Assembly (NCBI RefSeq): GCF_013822795.1
Contig: NZ_PNLB01000012.1
Location: forward strand, 62,001 to 126,000
From: Phenylobacterium sp.
Lineage (GTDB): Bacteria > Pseudomonadota > Alphaproteobacteria > Caulobacterales > Caulobacteraceae
DNA: 64,000 bases
Direction of reading: 5' to 3'
A model generated the notes under the pieces. It made no database searches, had not been told where the DNA came from, and saw only the letters and a program-made list of their open reading frames with translations. The position numbers were made by a program, and so were the translations under genes. Shown piece after piece: positions 8,874 to 17,439 of this stretch (within the stretch, counting starts at the first letter, position 1; the number at the start of each line of letters is the position of its first letter).

Positions 8874-9215
8874 TCAGGCGCCTGCGTCGCGGGCCTTGAC
8901 CAGCTTCTTTGGCGCGATCTTGCGCCAGCGGCGGTCCAGGAAGTTCTGCAACGATCCGGGGTGCAGGCTGTCGATGCGGGCCAGCACGCTTGGGTAGTCC
9001 CTGTAGTGCGGGGTGATGTGGAAGGTCGCCGGTTCGGCCTCCATCAGCATCTCGCGCTCGTCATGGCTGACGTCGAGCAGCACCAGGCTTTGGTCCTCGC
9101 CGCGCAGCCGGGTGAAGAACTTACCGTTCACCTTGAACGACGGCTGGCCGTAGGACGTGCCTTCCTCGGCGCCTGGAAACGCCAGCACCAGCTCGCGGAC
9201 TTCGTCGGCTGTCAT
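8874..9215 (-). CDS. MmcQ/YjbR family DNA-binding-like protein
   Basis: 113 residues of the YjbR/MmcQ fold: LVLAFPGAEEGTSYGQPSFKVNGKFF at the N-terminus and a central region ending in HYRDYPSVLARID. These small cytoplasmic proteins have a CyaY-like fold proposed to bind DNA; the role is unknown. The ATG overlaps the stop of the preceding YdeI-like gene by four bases (ATGA), so the pair forms a coupled operon. Confidence 0.8.
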   Translation of the reverse strand: MTADEVRELVLAFPGAEEGTSYGQPSFKVNGKFFTRLRGEDQSLVLLDVSHDEREMLMEAEPATFHITPHYRDYPSVLARIDSLHPGSLQNFLDRRWRKIAPKKLVKARDAGA

Positions 9216-9790
9216 GGTGCTTCCCTCTTGGTCGCCGAGACCAGCTTCACCCCGTCCCGGCAGGCGTCAATCAGGATCAACATCCGCTTTGCGCGGGTTT
9301 CGGCCCCCTTGGCGCTGACGACCCGATGCACGGCGACCTTGCGGTAGGACGGCGGGAAGGCCTGGAAGTTCGCCCAGGCCGGCGCGTTCGCCTGGAACTG
9401 CGCGGTCTCAGCGTCGGAAAAGAGCTGAACGCCGCGCTCGTGGGAGTATTCGTTCGTGCGCCCCTTGCCCGCTTCGAACGCGGCCAGGCCGGCCGGATGG
9501 ACCAGGCCCAGCGCTTGCAGCTCCGCCATCCGACGGATGTTGACCTGGCTCCAGATGCCGTTCGGCCGGCGAGGGGTGAAGCGGATCCGGTAGCTCTCGG
9601 CGTCGATGGAGTGGCGAACACCGTCGATCCATCCGAAGCACAGGGCTTGGTCGACCGCTTCGGGCCAGGTGATCGACGCCAGGCCCGTGCCCGTCTTGCG
9701 GAAGCCGACCGAGAGCTCCGCGGCCGTCTGGTGGTTGGCCTCCAGCCAGGCGCGGAACGCTTGCGGCGTTTCGAAGAAGGTCGGCGCCAT
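9212..9790 (-). CDS. YdeI/OmpD-associated family protein
   Basis: 192 residues. The N-terminal signature (ELSVGFRKTGTG, ITWPEAVDQALCFGWIDG) and central TPRRPNGIWSQVN belong to the YdeI/OmpD-associated family, linked in enterics to resistance to cationic peptides and bacteriocins. The start ATG (9790) shares a base with the TGA of the upstream gamma-glutamyltransferase (TGATG), and its stop overlaps the YjbR start. A three-gene transcript is therefore likely, although the functions look unrelated. Confidence 0.82.
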   Translation of the reverse strand: MAPTFFETPQAFRAWLEANHQTAAELSVGFRKTGTGLASITWPEAVDQALCFGWIDGVRHSIDAESYRIRFTPRRPNGIWSQVNIRRMAELQALGLVHPAGLAAFEAGKGRTNEYSHERGVQLFSDAETAQFQANAPAWANFQAFPPSYRKVAVHRVVSAKGAETRAKRMLILIDACRDGVKLVSATKREAP

Positions 9791-11553
9791 CAGTAGGCCA
9801 GCGCCACGCCGTCCTTGCGCATCTCGGTCGCCGCGGCATAGCGGCCGGGCCAGCGCTCGATGGCCTGATAGCCGCCATAACCGCCGGGGTCGGGGGCGAG
9901 CTTCCAGCCGATGGCCGCCAGCGCGGCCTTGGTCGCCTCCGGCACGCCGCTCTCGAGATTGAGCACCCCGATCCCCTTTTGAGCTTCGCCGGTCGGTTCG
10001 CTTGACCCGCCGTGATGCCAGCGCGGGCTGTCGCCGGCCTCCTGAACACCGAGGCCGAAGTCGACCATGTTGGAGATGATCTGCGCCTGGCCTTGGGGCT
10101 GCATGTCGCCGCCCATGACCCCGAACGACAGCCAGGGATCGCCGCCCTTGGTCGCAAAGCCCGGGATGATGGTCTGGAAGGGGCGCTTGCCCGGCGCGTA
10201 GATGTTGGCGTGCCCGTCTTCCAGCGCGAACAGCTCGCCGCGGTTCTGGAACATGAAGCCCAGGCCGTCGGGCGACAGGCCCGAGCCCATGCCGCGATAG
10301 TTCGACTGGATGATCGAAACCATCATCCCGTTCTTGTCGGCGGTGGTGAAGTAGGTGGTGTCGCCGCGGCTCGGCGCCTGGCCCGGGAACACGGGCGTCA
10401 GGATCTTGCTGGGCGAGATCAGCTTGGCGCGCTCGCGGGCGTATTCCTTCGACAGCAGCCACTCGGTCGGGACCTTGAAGAAATCGGGGTCGGCGTAGAA
10501 CTTGGCCCGGTCTTCGAAGGCTAGGCGCTTGGCTTCGACGGCGTGATGGATCGCCGCCGCAGACTGGAAGCCCATCGCCTTGATGTCGAAGGTCTCCATG
10601 ATGTTCAGCATCTGCAGCGTCGCCAGGCCTTGGCTGTTGGGCGACAGGCCCCAGACGTCGACGCCGCGATAGTTGACCTTGTGCGGCGGATCCCAGCGCG
10701 CGTGGTGCGTGGCCAGGTCGGCCTTGGTCATCCAGCCGCCGATGCGCTTGAAATAGGCGTCGATGGTCTGGGCGACCTCGCCGCCATAGAAGCCGTCGCG
10801 CCCATTGGCGGCGATCTGGCGATAGGTGCGGCCCAGCGCCGGGTTCTTGAAGATCTCGCCTTCCTTCGGCGTGCGGCCGTCCGGGGCCCAGATCTTCTTG
10901 AAGTTCTCCACCTCCTCGATCCCAGCGTTCGGACGCGTGAAGTTCTTCAGTGACCGATCGAGGTAGTAGGCGACGTTCTGGGACACCGCGTGTCCCTCCT
11001 CGGCATAGATGATCGCCGGGGCGAACAGGTCTTTCCACGGCAGCTTGCCGTAGCGCAGGTGCAGGGTCCACCAGGCGTCGACCGCGCCGGGCACGCTGAC
11101 CGAGACCGCGCCGTACGAGGGGATCAGGCCGTTCTTGGCGCGGCCGCGGACCGTCTCCAGCGACAGGTCCTTGGGGCTGCGGCCCGAACCGTTCAGCCCC
11201 TCGACCCGCCGGGTCTTCGGGTCCCAGACCATGACGAAGCAGTCGCCGCCGATACCGCAGGCTATGGGTTCGACCAGACCCAGCACCGCATTGGCGGCGA
11301 TCGCCGCATCCACCGCCGAGCCGCCCAGTCGCAGGACGTCGAGGGCGGCCATGCTGGCCAGCGGGTGGGCGGTCGCCGCCGCGCCGTTCGCGCCCCAGGC
11401 GGCGCTGCGCGAGGCGAAGGTCGCCCCGTCGATCCGGTCGCCGCCGTGAACGTCGGCACGGTCGCGATTGGGATTGTCGGCGCGGCTCTGCGCCAGCGCG
11501 CCGCTGGCCAGGGCGGAGGCGGGCAGGGCGGCGAGGAAGGTGCGGCGGCGCAT
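9790..11553 (-). CDS. Exported gamma-glutamyltransferase family protein
   Basis: 587 residues. The N-terminus MRRRTFLAALPASALASGALAQ is a twin-arginine-type signal, so export to the periplasm through Tat is likely. The catalytic Thr that autoprocessing exposes lies in SRGDTTYFTTAD. The large-subunit part includes GGSAVDAAIAANAVLGLVEP. Family members cleave gamma-glutamyl bonds (glutathione) or act as cephalosporin acylases; some GGT-like enzymes have other substrates. It heads the operon with the YdeI and YjbR genes. Confidence 0.88.
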   Translation of the reverse strand: MRRRTFLAALPASALASGALAQSRADNPNRDRADVHGGDRIDGATFASRSAAWGANGAAATAHPLASMAALDVLRLGGSAVDAAIAANAVLGLVEPIACGIGGDCFVMVWDPKTRRVEGLNGSGRSPKDLSLETVRGRAKNGLIPSYGAVSVSVPGAVDAWWTLHLRYGKLPWKDLFAPAIIYAEEGHAVSQNVAYYLDRSLKNFTRPNAGIEEVENFKKIWAPDGRTPKEGEIFKNPALGRTYRQIAANGRDGFYGGEVAQTIDAYFKRIGGWMTKADLATHHARWDPPHKVNYRGVDVWGLSPNSQGLATLQMLNIMETFDIKAMGFQSAAAIHHAVEAKRLAFEDRAKFYADPDFFKVPTEWLLSKEYARERAKLISPSKILTPVFPGQAPSRGDTTYFTTADKNGMMVSIIQSNYRGMGSGLSPDGLGFMFQNRGELFALEDGHANIYAPGKRPFQTIIPGFATKGGDPWLSFGVMGGDMQPQGQAQIISNMVDFGLGVQEAGDSPRWHHGGSSEPTGEAQKGIGVLNLESGVPEATKAALAAIGWKLAPDPGGYGGYQAIERWPGRYAAATEMRKDGVALAY

Positions 11554-11695
11554 GGGAACTCCGGAAGGCGAATGCTCGGCGGCGGCACTATAAGGTGAAG
11601 TTTGCCCCGCGCGCGCGGGTTCCGCAGGTGCAGACAGTCGCCGTCTGATTGCTCTGCGGAGACGGTCTCGCTATATGGCGCGTGGGGATAGACAC

Positions 11696-11986
11696 ATGCG
11701 AACAATCGACGCCTTGGCGGCGTCGGCGGCGTTGCTTGCCGTCCTGGCGTTCAGCCAGATGGCGGGCCAGCAGGCGTCGCCCGACGAGATCGCCGCCGAA
11801 ACTTGGATTCTGGAGCAGGACATGGTCCGGCTGCTGGGCGCGATGAGCGGCCCGGCCGAGGCCTGCTATGCGATGACCCTGCCGTCGGCGAAAGCTGGCG
11901 AGGGGCTGTTGCCGCTTGCCAAGGATCGCGCGGGCGTGGCGCTGGCCTCGACCTGCGACCCGACGATGATCTCGCAGCTGACCTAG
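11696..11986 (+). CDS. Small exported hypothetical protein
   Basis: 96 residues from the ATG at 11696. A hydrophobic N-terminus (ALAASAALLAVLAFSQMAG) may be a signal peptide or anchor, and the mature part has two cysteines (EACYAM, STCDP) that could form a disulfide. No family recognised. An in-frame ATG at 11675 would add seven residues. Its TAG stop shares the CTAG at 11983-11986 with the stop of the convergent YkgJ gene. Confidence 0.55.
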   Translation: MRTIDALAASAALLAVLAFSQMAGQQASPDEIAAETWILEQDMVRLLGAMSGPAEACYAMTLPSAKAGEGLLPLAKDRAGVALASTCDPTMISQLT

Positions 11987-12489
11987 CTGGTCGCCACGTC
12001 GCTCAGGATCATCGCGTAGGGCGTCATCATGCCGTCGCGCTCGGCGTAGCCGCTGACCAGTTTGTGCTCGGGGTCGACCAGGCCCAGATCGACGTCCTCG
12101 TGCGGAAAGACGACGATGCGGCGGTCGCCGATGCAGACCACCAGCTCGCGGCCCTCCTTCGCCAGCTCGGACATCGCTTTCAGCCGGCGGTAGTAGGGTT
12201 CGCGCTTCCGGGCCGTCGGCTGGCTCGGGTCGACAATGACGTTCAGCCGCCGGCCGTTCTTCTCGGTGTACATCAGGAACTTGGCGCGGTCGGGCCGCCA
12301 AGCCTCGTCCAGCTTCTCAGAGTCCAGCCACAGGCAGATGAAACCGCGGCACGCCGGCGGCCGATCCTCATAGACGCCGCATCCCGCGGCGCGCTTGAAG
12401 TGCCCGCACCAGGCCCCCGCCGGCTTGTCCAGCGCCTGGATCGCCAGCAGCTTGCAGCACATGCCGCATTCGCCGCAGCTCTTGCCCAT
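11983..12489 (-). CDS. YkgJ family cysteine-cluster protein
   Basis: 168 residues. The N-terminus GECGMCCKLL plus CGHF, GCGVYEDRPPACRGF form the eight-cysteine YkgJ pattern (CxxCxxCC...C...C...RP..C), thought to bind zinc or an iron-sulfur centre. Function is unknown; related proteins are annotated as Fe-S oxidoreductases. It stands alone, converging on the small exported protein and starting 67 bases downstream of the VOC gene's stop. Confidence 0.82.
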   Translation of the reverse strand: MGKSCGECGMCCKLLAIQALDKPAGAWCGHFKRAAGCGVYEDRPPACRGFICLWLDSEKLDEAWRPDRAKFLMYTEKNGRRLNVIVDPSQPTARKREPYYRRLKAMSELAKEGRELVVCIGDRRIVVFPHEDVDLGLVDPEHKLVSGYAERDGMMTPYAMILSDVATS

Positions 12490-12556
12490 CGCGCCTGTCC
12501 CTCAGCATCGTCCGAAGCCGGACGATAGCGACGATGCGTGACGGTTCGACGACGTC

Positions 12557-12898
12557 CTAGCTTTCCGACCAGACCGCCAGCTCGTTGCCCGACGGATCGC
12601 GGAAGTGGAACCGCCGCCCGCCTGGGAAGCTGAAGATTGGTTTGACGATGGCGCCGCCGGCCGCCTGCACCTTGGCGGCCATGGCCTCCAGGTCGTGGGC
12701 GTAGAGGACCACCAGCGGGCGCTCGGTCTGCGCGGCGGCGTCGGCGTCGAAACCACCGTCCAGCCCCTCGGCGAACGCCGCGTAGCTGGGGCCGTAGTCG
12801 GTGAAGGCCCAGCCGAAGGCCGCCTGATAGAACCGCTTCGTGGAGACCAGGTCGCCGCCCGGAAGCTCCACATAGTCGATCTTGCCGTCTTCGCGCAT
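12557..12898 (-). CDS. VOC (glyoxalase/bleomycin-resistance) family protein
   Basis: 113 residues forming one VOC module. The N-terminal YVELPGGDLVSTKRFYQAAFGW and the C-terminal FHFRDPSGNELAVWSE, whose Glu is a usual metal ligand, are typical. Members bind a divalent metal and act on small molecules as lyases, isomerases or resistance proteins; the substrate here is unknown. The ATG at 12898 has a GGAGG-type site in the bases upstream (ATATCGGCGGAGGCC). Confidence 0.8.
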   Translation of the reverse strand: MREDGKIDYVELPGGDLVSTKRFYQAAFGWAFTDYGPSYAAFAEGLDGGFDADAAAQTERPLVVLYAHDLEAMAAKVQAAGGAIVKPIFSFPGGRRFHFRDPSGNELAVWSES

Positions 12899-12943
12899 GC
12901 TGGCCTCCGCCGATATGTTCTCAATTTGTTCTAGAGTGCGCGA

Positions 12944-13606
12944 TCAGGCCGGCAGAGTCCAGACCGCGGTCTTCTTCACCTCGCGGTCTTCAAGTTCGCG
13001 CGTGGTGGCCACTTCGTACTCGGCGAGCTTCTCGAGGCCGACGCGGGGGAAGTAGCTGCGGCCCGGATCGCCGATCAGCACGCGGGCGCCGCGGACGTGC
13101 GCGGCCGCCAACCAGTTCATGACCTGATCGGCCAGCGGCTTCTCGTAGCAGATGTCGCCGGCCAGGATGACGTCGACGTCCGGCGGCGGGGCGTCCAGCA
13201 GGTTCTGGTCGGTGAAGTCGATCCGCACGCCGTTGAGGTCGGCGTTGACCGCCAGAGCCGCGCCACAGAACGGGTCGATGTCGGTGGCCAGGACATGGCC
13301 GGCCCCAGCCTGCATCGCGGCGATGCCGACGATGCCGGAGCCCGACGCGAAATCGAGCACGCGTTTGCCGGCGACCTCATCGGGATGGTCGAGGACATAG
13401 CGCGCCAGGGCCTGGCCGCCGGCCCAGGCGAAGGCCCAGAACGGCGGCGGCAGGCCGATTTCGGCCAGCGCCTCTTCGGTCAGGCGCCAGAGCGGCGTCA
13501 CCTCGTCGGCCAGATACAGGTTCAGTTCCGGCGTGTGCGGCGGCGGCTGAATGCGGGTGTTTTCGAGGATGAAGGCGCGGCGGCTTTCGAGGGTCTGGAT
13601 AATCAC
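12944..13606 (-). CDS. Class I SAM methyltransferase, NNT1/ETFB-lysine methyltransferase-like
   Basis: About 220 residues. RVLDFASGSGIVGIAAMQAG is the SAM-binding motif I and ATDIDPF motif II, and the N-terminal IQPPPHTPELNLYLADEVTPLW plus GDICYEKP match the electron-transfer-flavoprotein beta-subunit lysine methyltransferase group. The start is uncertain. I chose GTG near 13606 because the sequence fits the family from there; the only in-frame ATG (13705) would overlap the divergent hdeD start. Confidence 0.75.
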   Translation of the reverse strand: MIIQTLESRRAFILENTRIQPPPHTPELNLYLADEVTPLWRLTEEALAEIGLPPPFWAFAWAGGQALARYVLDHPDEVAGKRVLDFASGSGIVGIAAMQAGAGHVLATDIDPFCGAALAVNADLNGVRIDFTDQNLLDAPPPDVDVILAGDICYEKPLADQVMNWLAAAHVRGARVLIGDPGRSYFPRVGLEKLAEYEVATTRELEDREVKKTAVWTLPA

Positions 13607-13703
13607 CTGCGCCCCGTAGCATGGGCCTTCGGCCCGCGCTCGCGCGATCGGCGGGAACCTAACGCCCAGTTTTCGCCTTTTTCCCTCCAAACGGGAGACG
13701 GCC

Positions 13704-14291
13704 ATGACGATTGATCAAGGATTGCGTTCCCCCAACCCGGTGCTCACCTCCATGTTCGAGGGCGTCTCGTGGCAGGCGATCGCCCTGCGCGGCGTCGTCG
13801 GGTTGGCGTTCGGCCTGCTGGCGGTGTTCGCGCCCGTCACCACGGCGCTGTCGCTGGTTCTGGTGTTCTCGATTTACCTGATGGCCGACGGGTTTCTGGC
13901 CATCGCCAGCGCATTCAAGGCGATGCGCGATCGCCACTCCTGGGGGCTGCTGGCGGTGGAGGGCGTGGCCAACATCGTCGCCAGCCTGATCCTGTTCTTC
14001 ATGCCGCGGCTGGGCATGGTCGCCTTTGTGGCCATTGTCGCCGTCTGGGCGCTTTTCGCCGGCGGGGTGAAGCTGGTGACCGCGATGCGCCGCGGCCCCG
14101 TCCCGGCGCGCGGCTGGCTAGCGTTCTCGGCGGTGGTGTCGCTGCTATTCGGGATCGTGCTGATCCTCGCGCCGATGGTGGGGGCGGTGGTGCTGACCTG
14201 GTGGCTTGGCGTCTACGGCCTGGTGTTCGGCATAGTGCTGCTGTTCCTCGCCTTCCAGCTCCGCTCGGCGCGCAAGAAGGCAGGCCGCTAG
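13704..14291 (+). CDS. HdeD family membrane protein
   Basis: 195 residues with six hydrophobic helices and the DUF308/HdeD arrangement of repeated two-helix units (AIALRGVVGLAFGLLAVFAP, WLAFSAVVSLLFGIVLILAP). E. coli HdeD is linked to acid resistance; the biochemical role is unknown. GGGAGACGGCC precedes the ATG. The TAG stop shares CTAG (14288-14291) with the stop of the convergent desaturase. Confidence 0.8.
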   Translation: MTIDQGLRSPNPVLTSMFEGVSWQAIALRGVVGLAFGLLAVFAPVTTALSLVLVFSIYLMADGFLAIASAFKAMRDRHSWGLLAVEGVANIVASLILFFMPRLGMVAFVAIVAVWALFAGGVKLVTAMRRGPVPARGWLAFSAVVSLLFGIVLILAPMVGAVVLTWWLGVYGLVFGIVLLFLAFQLRSARKKAGR

Positions 14292-15220
14292 CGGCCCTTC
14301 GACGAGGCGAGCTGCAGGACCTTCAGATAGCCCGCGGGCTCGATCAGCATGCCTTCGCTGACGCCCTTGGCGCGCAGCGCCCGGTGGACACGCGGCAGGT
14401 TGTAGCAGGGCACATGCATGAACATGTGATGTTCGCAGTGATAGTTCACATAGTAGGGCGCGATCAGCAGCCGCGCGGCGAAGCCGGCCTTTGTGGTGCG
14501 CGCCTGGCGCATCGGATCGGGTTCATTGACGTCGATGCAGGCGTGTTCGGCGATGTTGCGCAGCCGGGTGACCAGCGGCAACCAGGTGGCCTGTGGCAGC
14601 ACCCACAGGACCGGCCAGACCCACCACAGTCCAAACGGCGCGCCGGCCGCTGTCACGGCCGCTCCGAAGCCCAGCCAGCGGCGCTTATCCTTGATCTCCT
14701 GCACGATGATCGGAAGCACGGGCTGTCCGGCCTTACGCATCTTCAGCTTGGCGACGAACGCGCCGAACCGCTGCTTGAAGAAGGTTTGGCCGGTCAGGTC
14801 GCGGATGATCTTGCGCCGCAGGGACAGCGCGGTGATCGGGAACGGCGCCGACAGCACCAGGTCCGGGTCCTCGCCTTGCTGAGCGAAGCGGTGGTGGGTC
14901 AGATGGTAGGGCCGGTAGCGGTGCAGACCGCCGGGCGTCAGCCACTCGCCGATGAAGTCGTTGACCTTCAGGTTCTTGTGCAGGGCGCCGTGGGCGGCGT
15001 CGTGCATCAGGATCGCCAAGCCCAGCTGCCGGGCGCCAATGATCATCACCGCCAGCGGCAGGGTCAGCGGCCAGATCACGACCATCGCCCCGGCGGCGAG
15101 GATCAGCGCCCAGGCGTGGGCGATCATGGCCGGGCCGCGCCAGGACGAGCGCGCCGAGATCGGGGCCCATTCCTGCGGCGTGAAAAAATCCTTTGGGTCC
15201 AAGCGGACGGCGGCGGCCAT
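14288..15220 (-). CDS. Membrane fatty acid desaturase family protein
   Basis: 310 residues with the three histidine boxes of di-iron membrane desaturases: HDAAHGALH (about residues 73-81), HLTHHRF (about 107) and HCEHHMF (about 250), with hydrophobic segments between. The family introduces double bonds into acyl chains, or hydroxylates them, using O2. The start ATG shares a base with the TGA of the TetR regulator upstream (TGATG), so the pair is one transcript and the regulator probably controls the desaturase, much as DesT controls DesCB in Pseudomonas (analogy only). Confidence 0.87.
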   Translation of the reverse strand: MAAAVRLDPKDFFTPQEWAPISARSSWRGPAMIAHAWALILAAGAMVVIWPLTLPLAVMIIGARQLGLAILMHDAAHGALHKNLKVNDFIGEWLTPGGLHRYRPYHLTHHRFAQQGEDPDLVLSAPFPITALSLRRKIIRDLTGQTFFKQRFGAFVAKLKMRKAGQPVLPIIVQEIKDKRRWLGFGAAVTAAGAPFGLWWVWPVLWVLPQATWLPLVTRLRNIAEHACIDVNEPDPMRQARTTKAGFAARLLIAPYYVNYHCEHHMFMHVPCYNLPRVHRALRAKGVSEGMLIEPAGYLKVLQLASSKGR

Positions 15221-15825
15221 CAGGTGTTCCCCTCGTACTGCAGCAGCAAGAGCATCTCCTCGACCTCCTCGGCGGTGGTCGCGCCCGTCGCGCCTTCCCG
15301 AAGAGCGAGGCCCAGGGCCAGGGTCCAGAACCGGCGGGCGGTGGTGGCGGTGTTGGACTTGGCGGTCCAGCCGCGTGCGGCGCGGATCTCGCCATAGGCG
15401 CGGTCGCCCTGCGAATGCAGCCGCTCGAAGGTGCGCTCGATCAGCGGCGTCAGGTCCTGGCGGCGGCGAGTCAGCGACAGAGCCTCGACGAAGAGCGCCA
15501 GCCCGGGCGCGCCGACCACGGCCTCGACGAGGCGGCGATTGTAGTCGGCGCCGCTTGTCGCGTGGGCCGCCGCTTCCTCGGCCCGACGGGCGACGTAGAG
15601 CACCTCGCGGCAGGCCGCCTCGACGAACAGCGCCTCCTTGGTGCGGAAATAGTAGGTGATCTGGCTGGGGAAGGCGCCGGCCGCCGCGGCGATATCGGCC
15701 ACCGACACCCCGGCCGGGCCCTTGTCCTTGAACAGCTCCACCGCCGCGTCGAGCAGACGCGAACGCATCCGCCGACCCGGTTCCCGCGCTGGGCGCGCGT
15801 CAGCCAAGGAACGCACGTTGGTCAT
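15220..15825 (-). CDS. TetR family transcriptional regulator
   Basis: 201 residues. The N-terminal helix-turn-helix is clear (LLDAAVELFKDKGPAGVSVADIAAAAG, then QITYYFRTKEALFVEA), and the C-terminal part is the ligand-binding domain. It is translationally coupled to the downstream desaturase. A perfect 7+5+7 inverted repeat lies 5 bases before its start codon, so autoregulation of the regulator-desaturase operon is likely. The ligand is probably an acyl-CoA or fatty acid (inference from context). Confidence 0.88.
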   Translation of the reverse strand: MTNVRSLADARPAREPGRRMRSRLLDAAVELFKDKGPAGVSVADIAAAAGAFPSQITYYFRTKEALFVEAACREVLYVARRAEEAAAHATSGADYNRRLVEAVVGAPGLALFVEALSLTRRRQDLTPLIERTFERLHSQGDRAYGEIRAARGWTAKSNTATTARRFWTLALGLALREGATGATTAEEVEEMLLLLQYEGNT

Positions 15826-15830
15826 GCGTT

Positions 15831-15849
15831 ATTTGTATGGCGTACAAAT
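15831..15849. promoter_or_regulatory. Probable TetR operator
   Basis: Perfect palindrome ATTTGTA-TGGCG-TACAAAT in the 39-base gap between the TetR start codon and the stop of the SDR gene upstream. It overlaps where the operon's promoter or 5' end must be. AT-rich arms in a GC-rich genome and the position next to a TetR gene support an autoregulatory site. Confidence 0.7.
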
Positions 15850-15864
15850 ATGCTCGTCAACGCA

Positions 15865-16635
15865 TCAGGCGTTGCGCGCCATCAGGCCTCCGTCCACCGG
15901 GATGGTCACGCCGGTGACGTAGGAGGCCGCGGGCAAGCAGAGGCTGAGCGTGATGTGGGCGACCTCGTCGGGCAGGCCGTAGCGGCCGAGCGCCGTGCGT
16001 CGCTTGGCGAACACCGCCTTCTGGTCGTCGGGAATGGCAGCCGTCATGCCGGTGGCGATCGGTCCGGGGCAGATGCAGTTGACGGTGATCCCCTCGCGGC
16101 CGAGCTCGACCGCCAGCGCCCGCGTCAGGCCCGTCACCCCGGCCTTGGCCGCCGCATAGGGGCTGTCCATCGCCGTCGCCCCCAGCGCCTCGGTCGAGGC
16201 GATGTTGACGATCCGCGGGGCCGAGGAGGCGCGCAGGAACGGCAGGGCCGCGCGGATCACCCGTTGGTGGGCGCTGAGCAGGATCGCCAGCGAGCGGTCC
16301 CACACCGCCTCGTAGCCGTCGCTGTCGATCGGCGAGAAGGCCGATATGCCGGCGTTGTTGATCACCGCATCCAGCCCGCCAAGCTCCGCAGCGATCAGCG
16401 GGACGACCGACGCGATCTCGGCGGCGTCGGACACGTCCAGCCGCCAGGCGCGGGCGCTGAGGCCGCGGGCCGCCAGGTCCTCGGCGACCGCCGCCGCCGG
16501 CGCCAGGGCGTGGTCAGTGACCGCCACGTGTGCGCCTTCCTCGGCGAAGACCTCCGCCGTCGCTCGGCCCATGCCCGAGCCAGCGCCGGTGACCAGAACC
16601 CGCGCGCCCTTCATCGATCGGCTGAGGCGGCTCAT
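15865..16635 (-). CDS. SDR family oxidoreductase (first of pair)
   Basis: 256 residues. VTGAGSGMGRA is the NAD(P)-binding TGxxxGxG, NNAG is present, and the catalytic set is Ser in NIASTEALG and the YAAAK motif (SPYAAAKAGV). The C-terminus PVDGGLMARNA is typical. Classical SDRs oxidise or reduce alcohols and ketones; the substrate is unknown. The ATG overlaps the stop of the upstream SDR gene by four bases (ATGA), so the two are cotranscribed and perhaps act in one pathway. Confidence 0.85.
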   Translation of the reverse strand: MSRLSRSMKGARVLVTGAGSGMGRATAEVFAEEGAHVAVTDHALAPAAAVAEDLAARGLSARAWRLDVSDAAEIASVVPLIAAELGGLDAVINNAGISAFSPIDSDGYEAVWDRSLAILLSAHQRVIRAALPFLRASSAPRIVNIASTEALGATAMDSPYAAAKAGVTGLTRALAVELGREGITVNCICPGPIATGMTAAIPDDQKAVFAKRRTALGRYGLPDEVAHITLSLCLPAASYVTGVTIPVDGGLMARNA

Positions 16636-17366
16636 AGGCTCAGTCCCCCGTCCACGACCAGGGTCTGGCCGACGACGTATGACGCCAGCGGCGAGGCCAG
16701 GAACAGCGCCGCCCCGGCCATGTCGGCCGGCTCGCCCATGCGTCCGGCCGGGATGCGGTTCAGCGCCCCGCGCAGGCGGTCGGGATGCTCTGTGGTGACC
16801 TTGGTCAGCTTGGTGTCGACCAGGCCCGGCGCCAGGCCGTTCACCCGGATGCCGTCGCCGGCCCAGGCCTGTCCGAGGGTCTTGGTCAGGCTGACCGCGC
16901 CGGCCTTCGAGGCCGCATAGGCGGGGTTGCCGCGATTGGCCTGGAAGCCGGACACCGAGCTGACGATGATGATCGAGCCCTTGGCGGCGGCCAGCATGTC
17001 GTGGAACTTGGCGGCGCAGGCCATCAGGCTGTCGAGGTTGACCGCCATGACCTGATCCCAGCCGGCGCGCTCGAACTCGCCGCGCCGGTAGACCACCGTG
17101 CCTTGGCACAGCACCAGCACGTCGAGGCTGTCGAAGTCGGGGCCGTTGGCGGCGATCGCGTCACGATCGGCGACGTCGACTTGGGCGTAGGCCAGGCCCA
17201 TGAGGTCGGAGCCTTCCGTGGCCGCATAGTCGGCGGCGCTCGGCCGGGTGCCCCAGACGTGAACCTCCGCGCCGCGTGCCCGGAACCCCTGCGCGATCCC
17301 GTTGCCGATCCCGCTCGATCCGCCCACGACCAGTACGGTCCGGCCGGTGAAGTCCAGTTCACCCAT
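16632..17366 (-). CDS. SDR family oxidoreductase (second of pair)
   Basis: 244 residues. The cofactor loop reads VVGGSSGIGNGIA, the catalytic Ser is in VSSVSGFQ and the YAASK motif in NPAYAASKAG; VVDGGLSL closes the protein. The usual NNAG is replaced by LCQGT, a variation seen in some SDRs. A GGGAGGA site precedes the ATG at 17366. It is transcribed divergently from the LiuR-like MerR gene, whose control is likely. Confidence 0.85.
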   Translation of the reverse strand: MGELDFTGRTVLVVGGSSGIGNGIAQGFRARGAEVHVWGTRPSAADYAATEGSDLMGLAYAQVDVADRDAIAANGPDFDSLDVLVLCQGTVVYRRGEFERAGWDQVMAVNLDSLMACAAKFHDMLAAAKGSIIIVSSVSGFQANRGNPAYAASKAGAVSLTKTLGQAWAGDGIRVNGLAPGLVDTKLTKVTTEHPDRLRGALNRIPAGRMGEPADMAGAALFLASPLASYVVGQTLVVDGGLSL

Positions 17367-17439
17367 CGTCTCGTCCTCCCTGTTTTCAACATCCTCACGC
17401 CGTAGGGAGGGCTGCGGCAATGCTCACCCCACGTCAGCA

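Noticed and set aside
8588..11553. YdeI-YjbR-gamma-glutamyltransferase operon as a new peptide-resistance system
   Set aside because: The stop/start overlaps are real, but the three families are common, unrelated and often found apart; nothing beyond coupling supports a joint role.
15865..17109. Single 414-codon frame suggesting an SDR fusion
   Set aside because: The first part is an out-of-frame reading of the second SDR; the true SDR begins at ATG 16635, which overlaps the upstream stop by ATGA.
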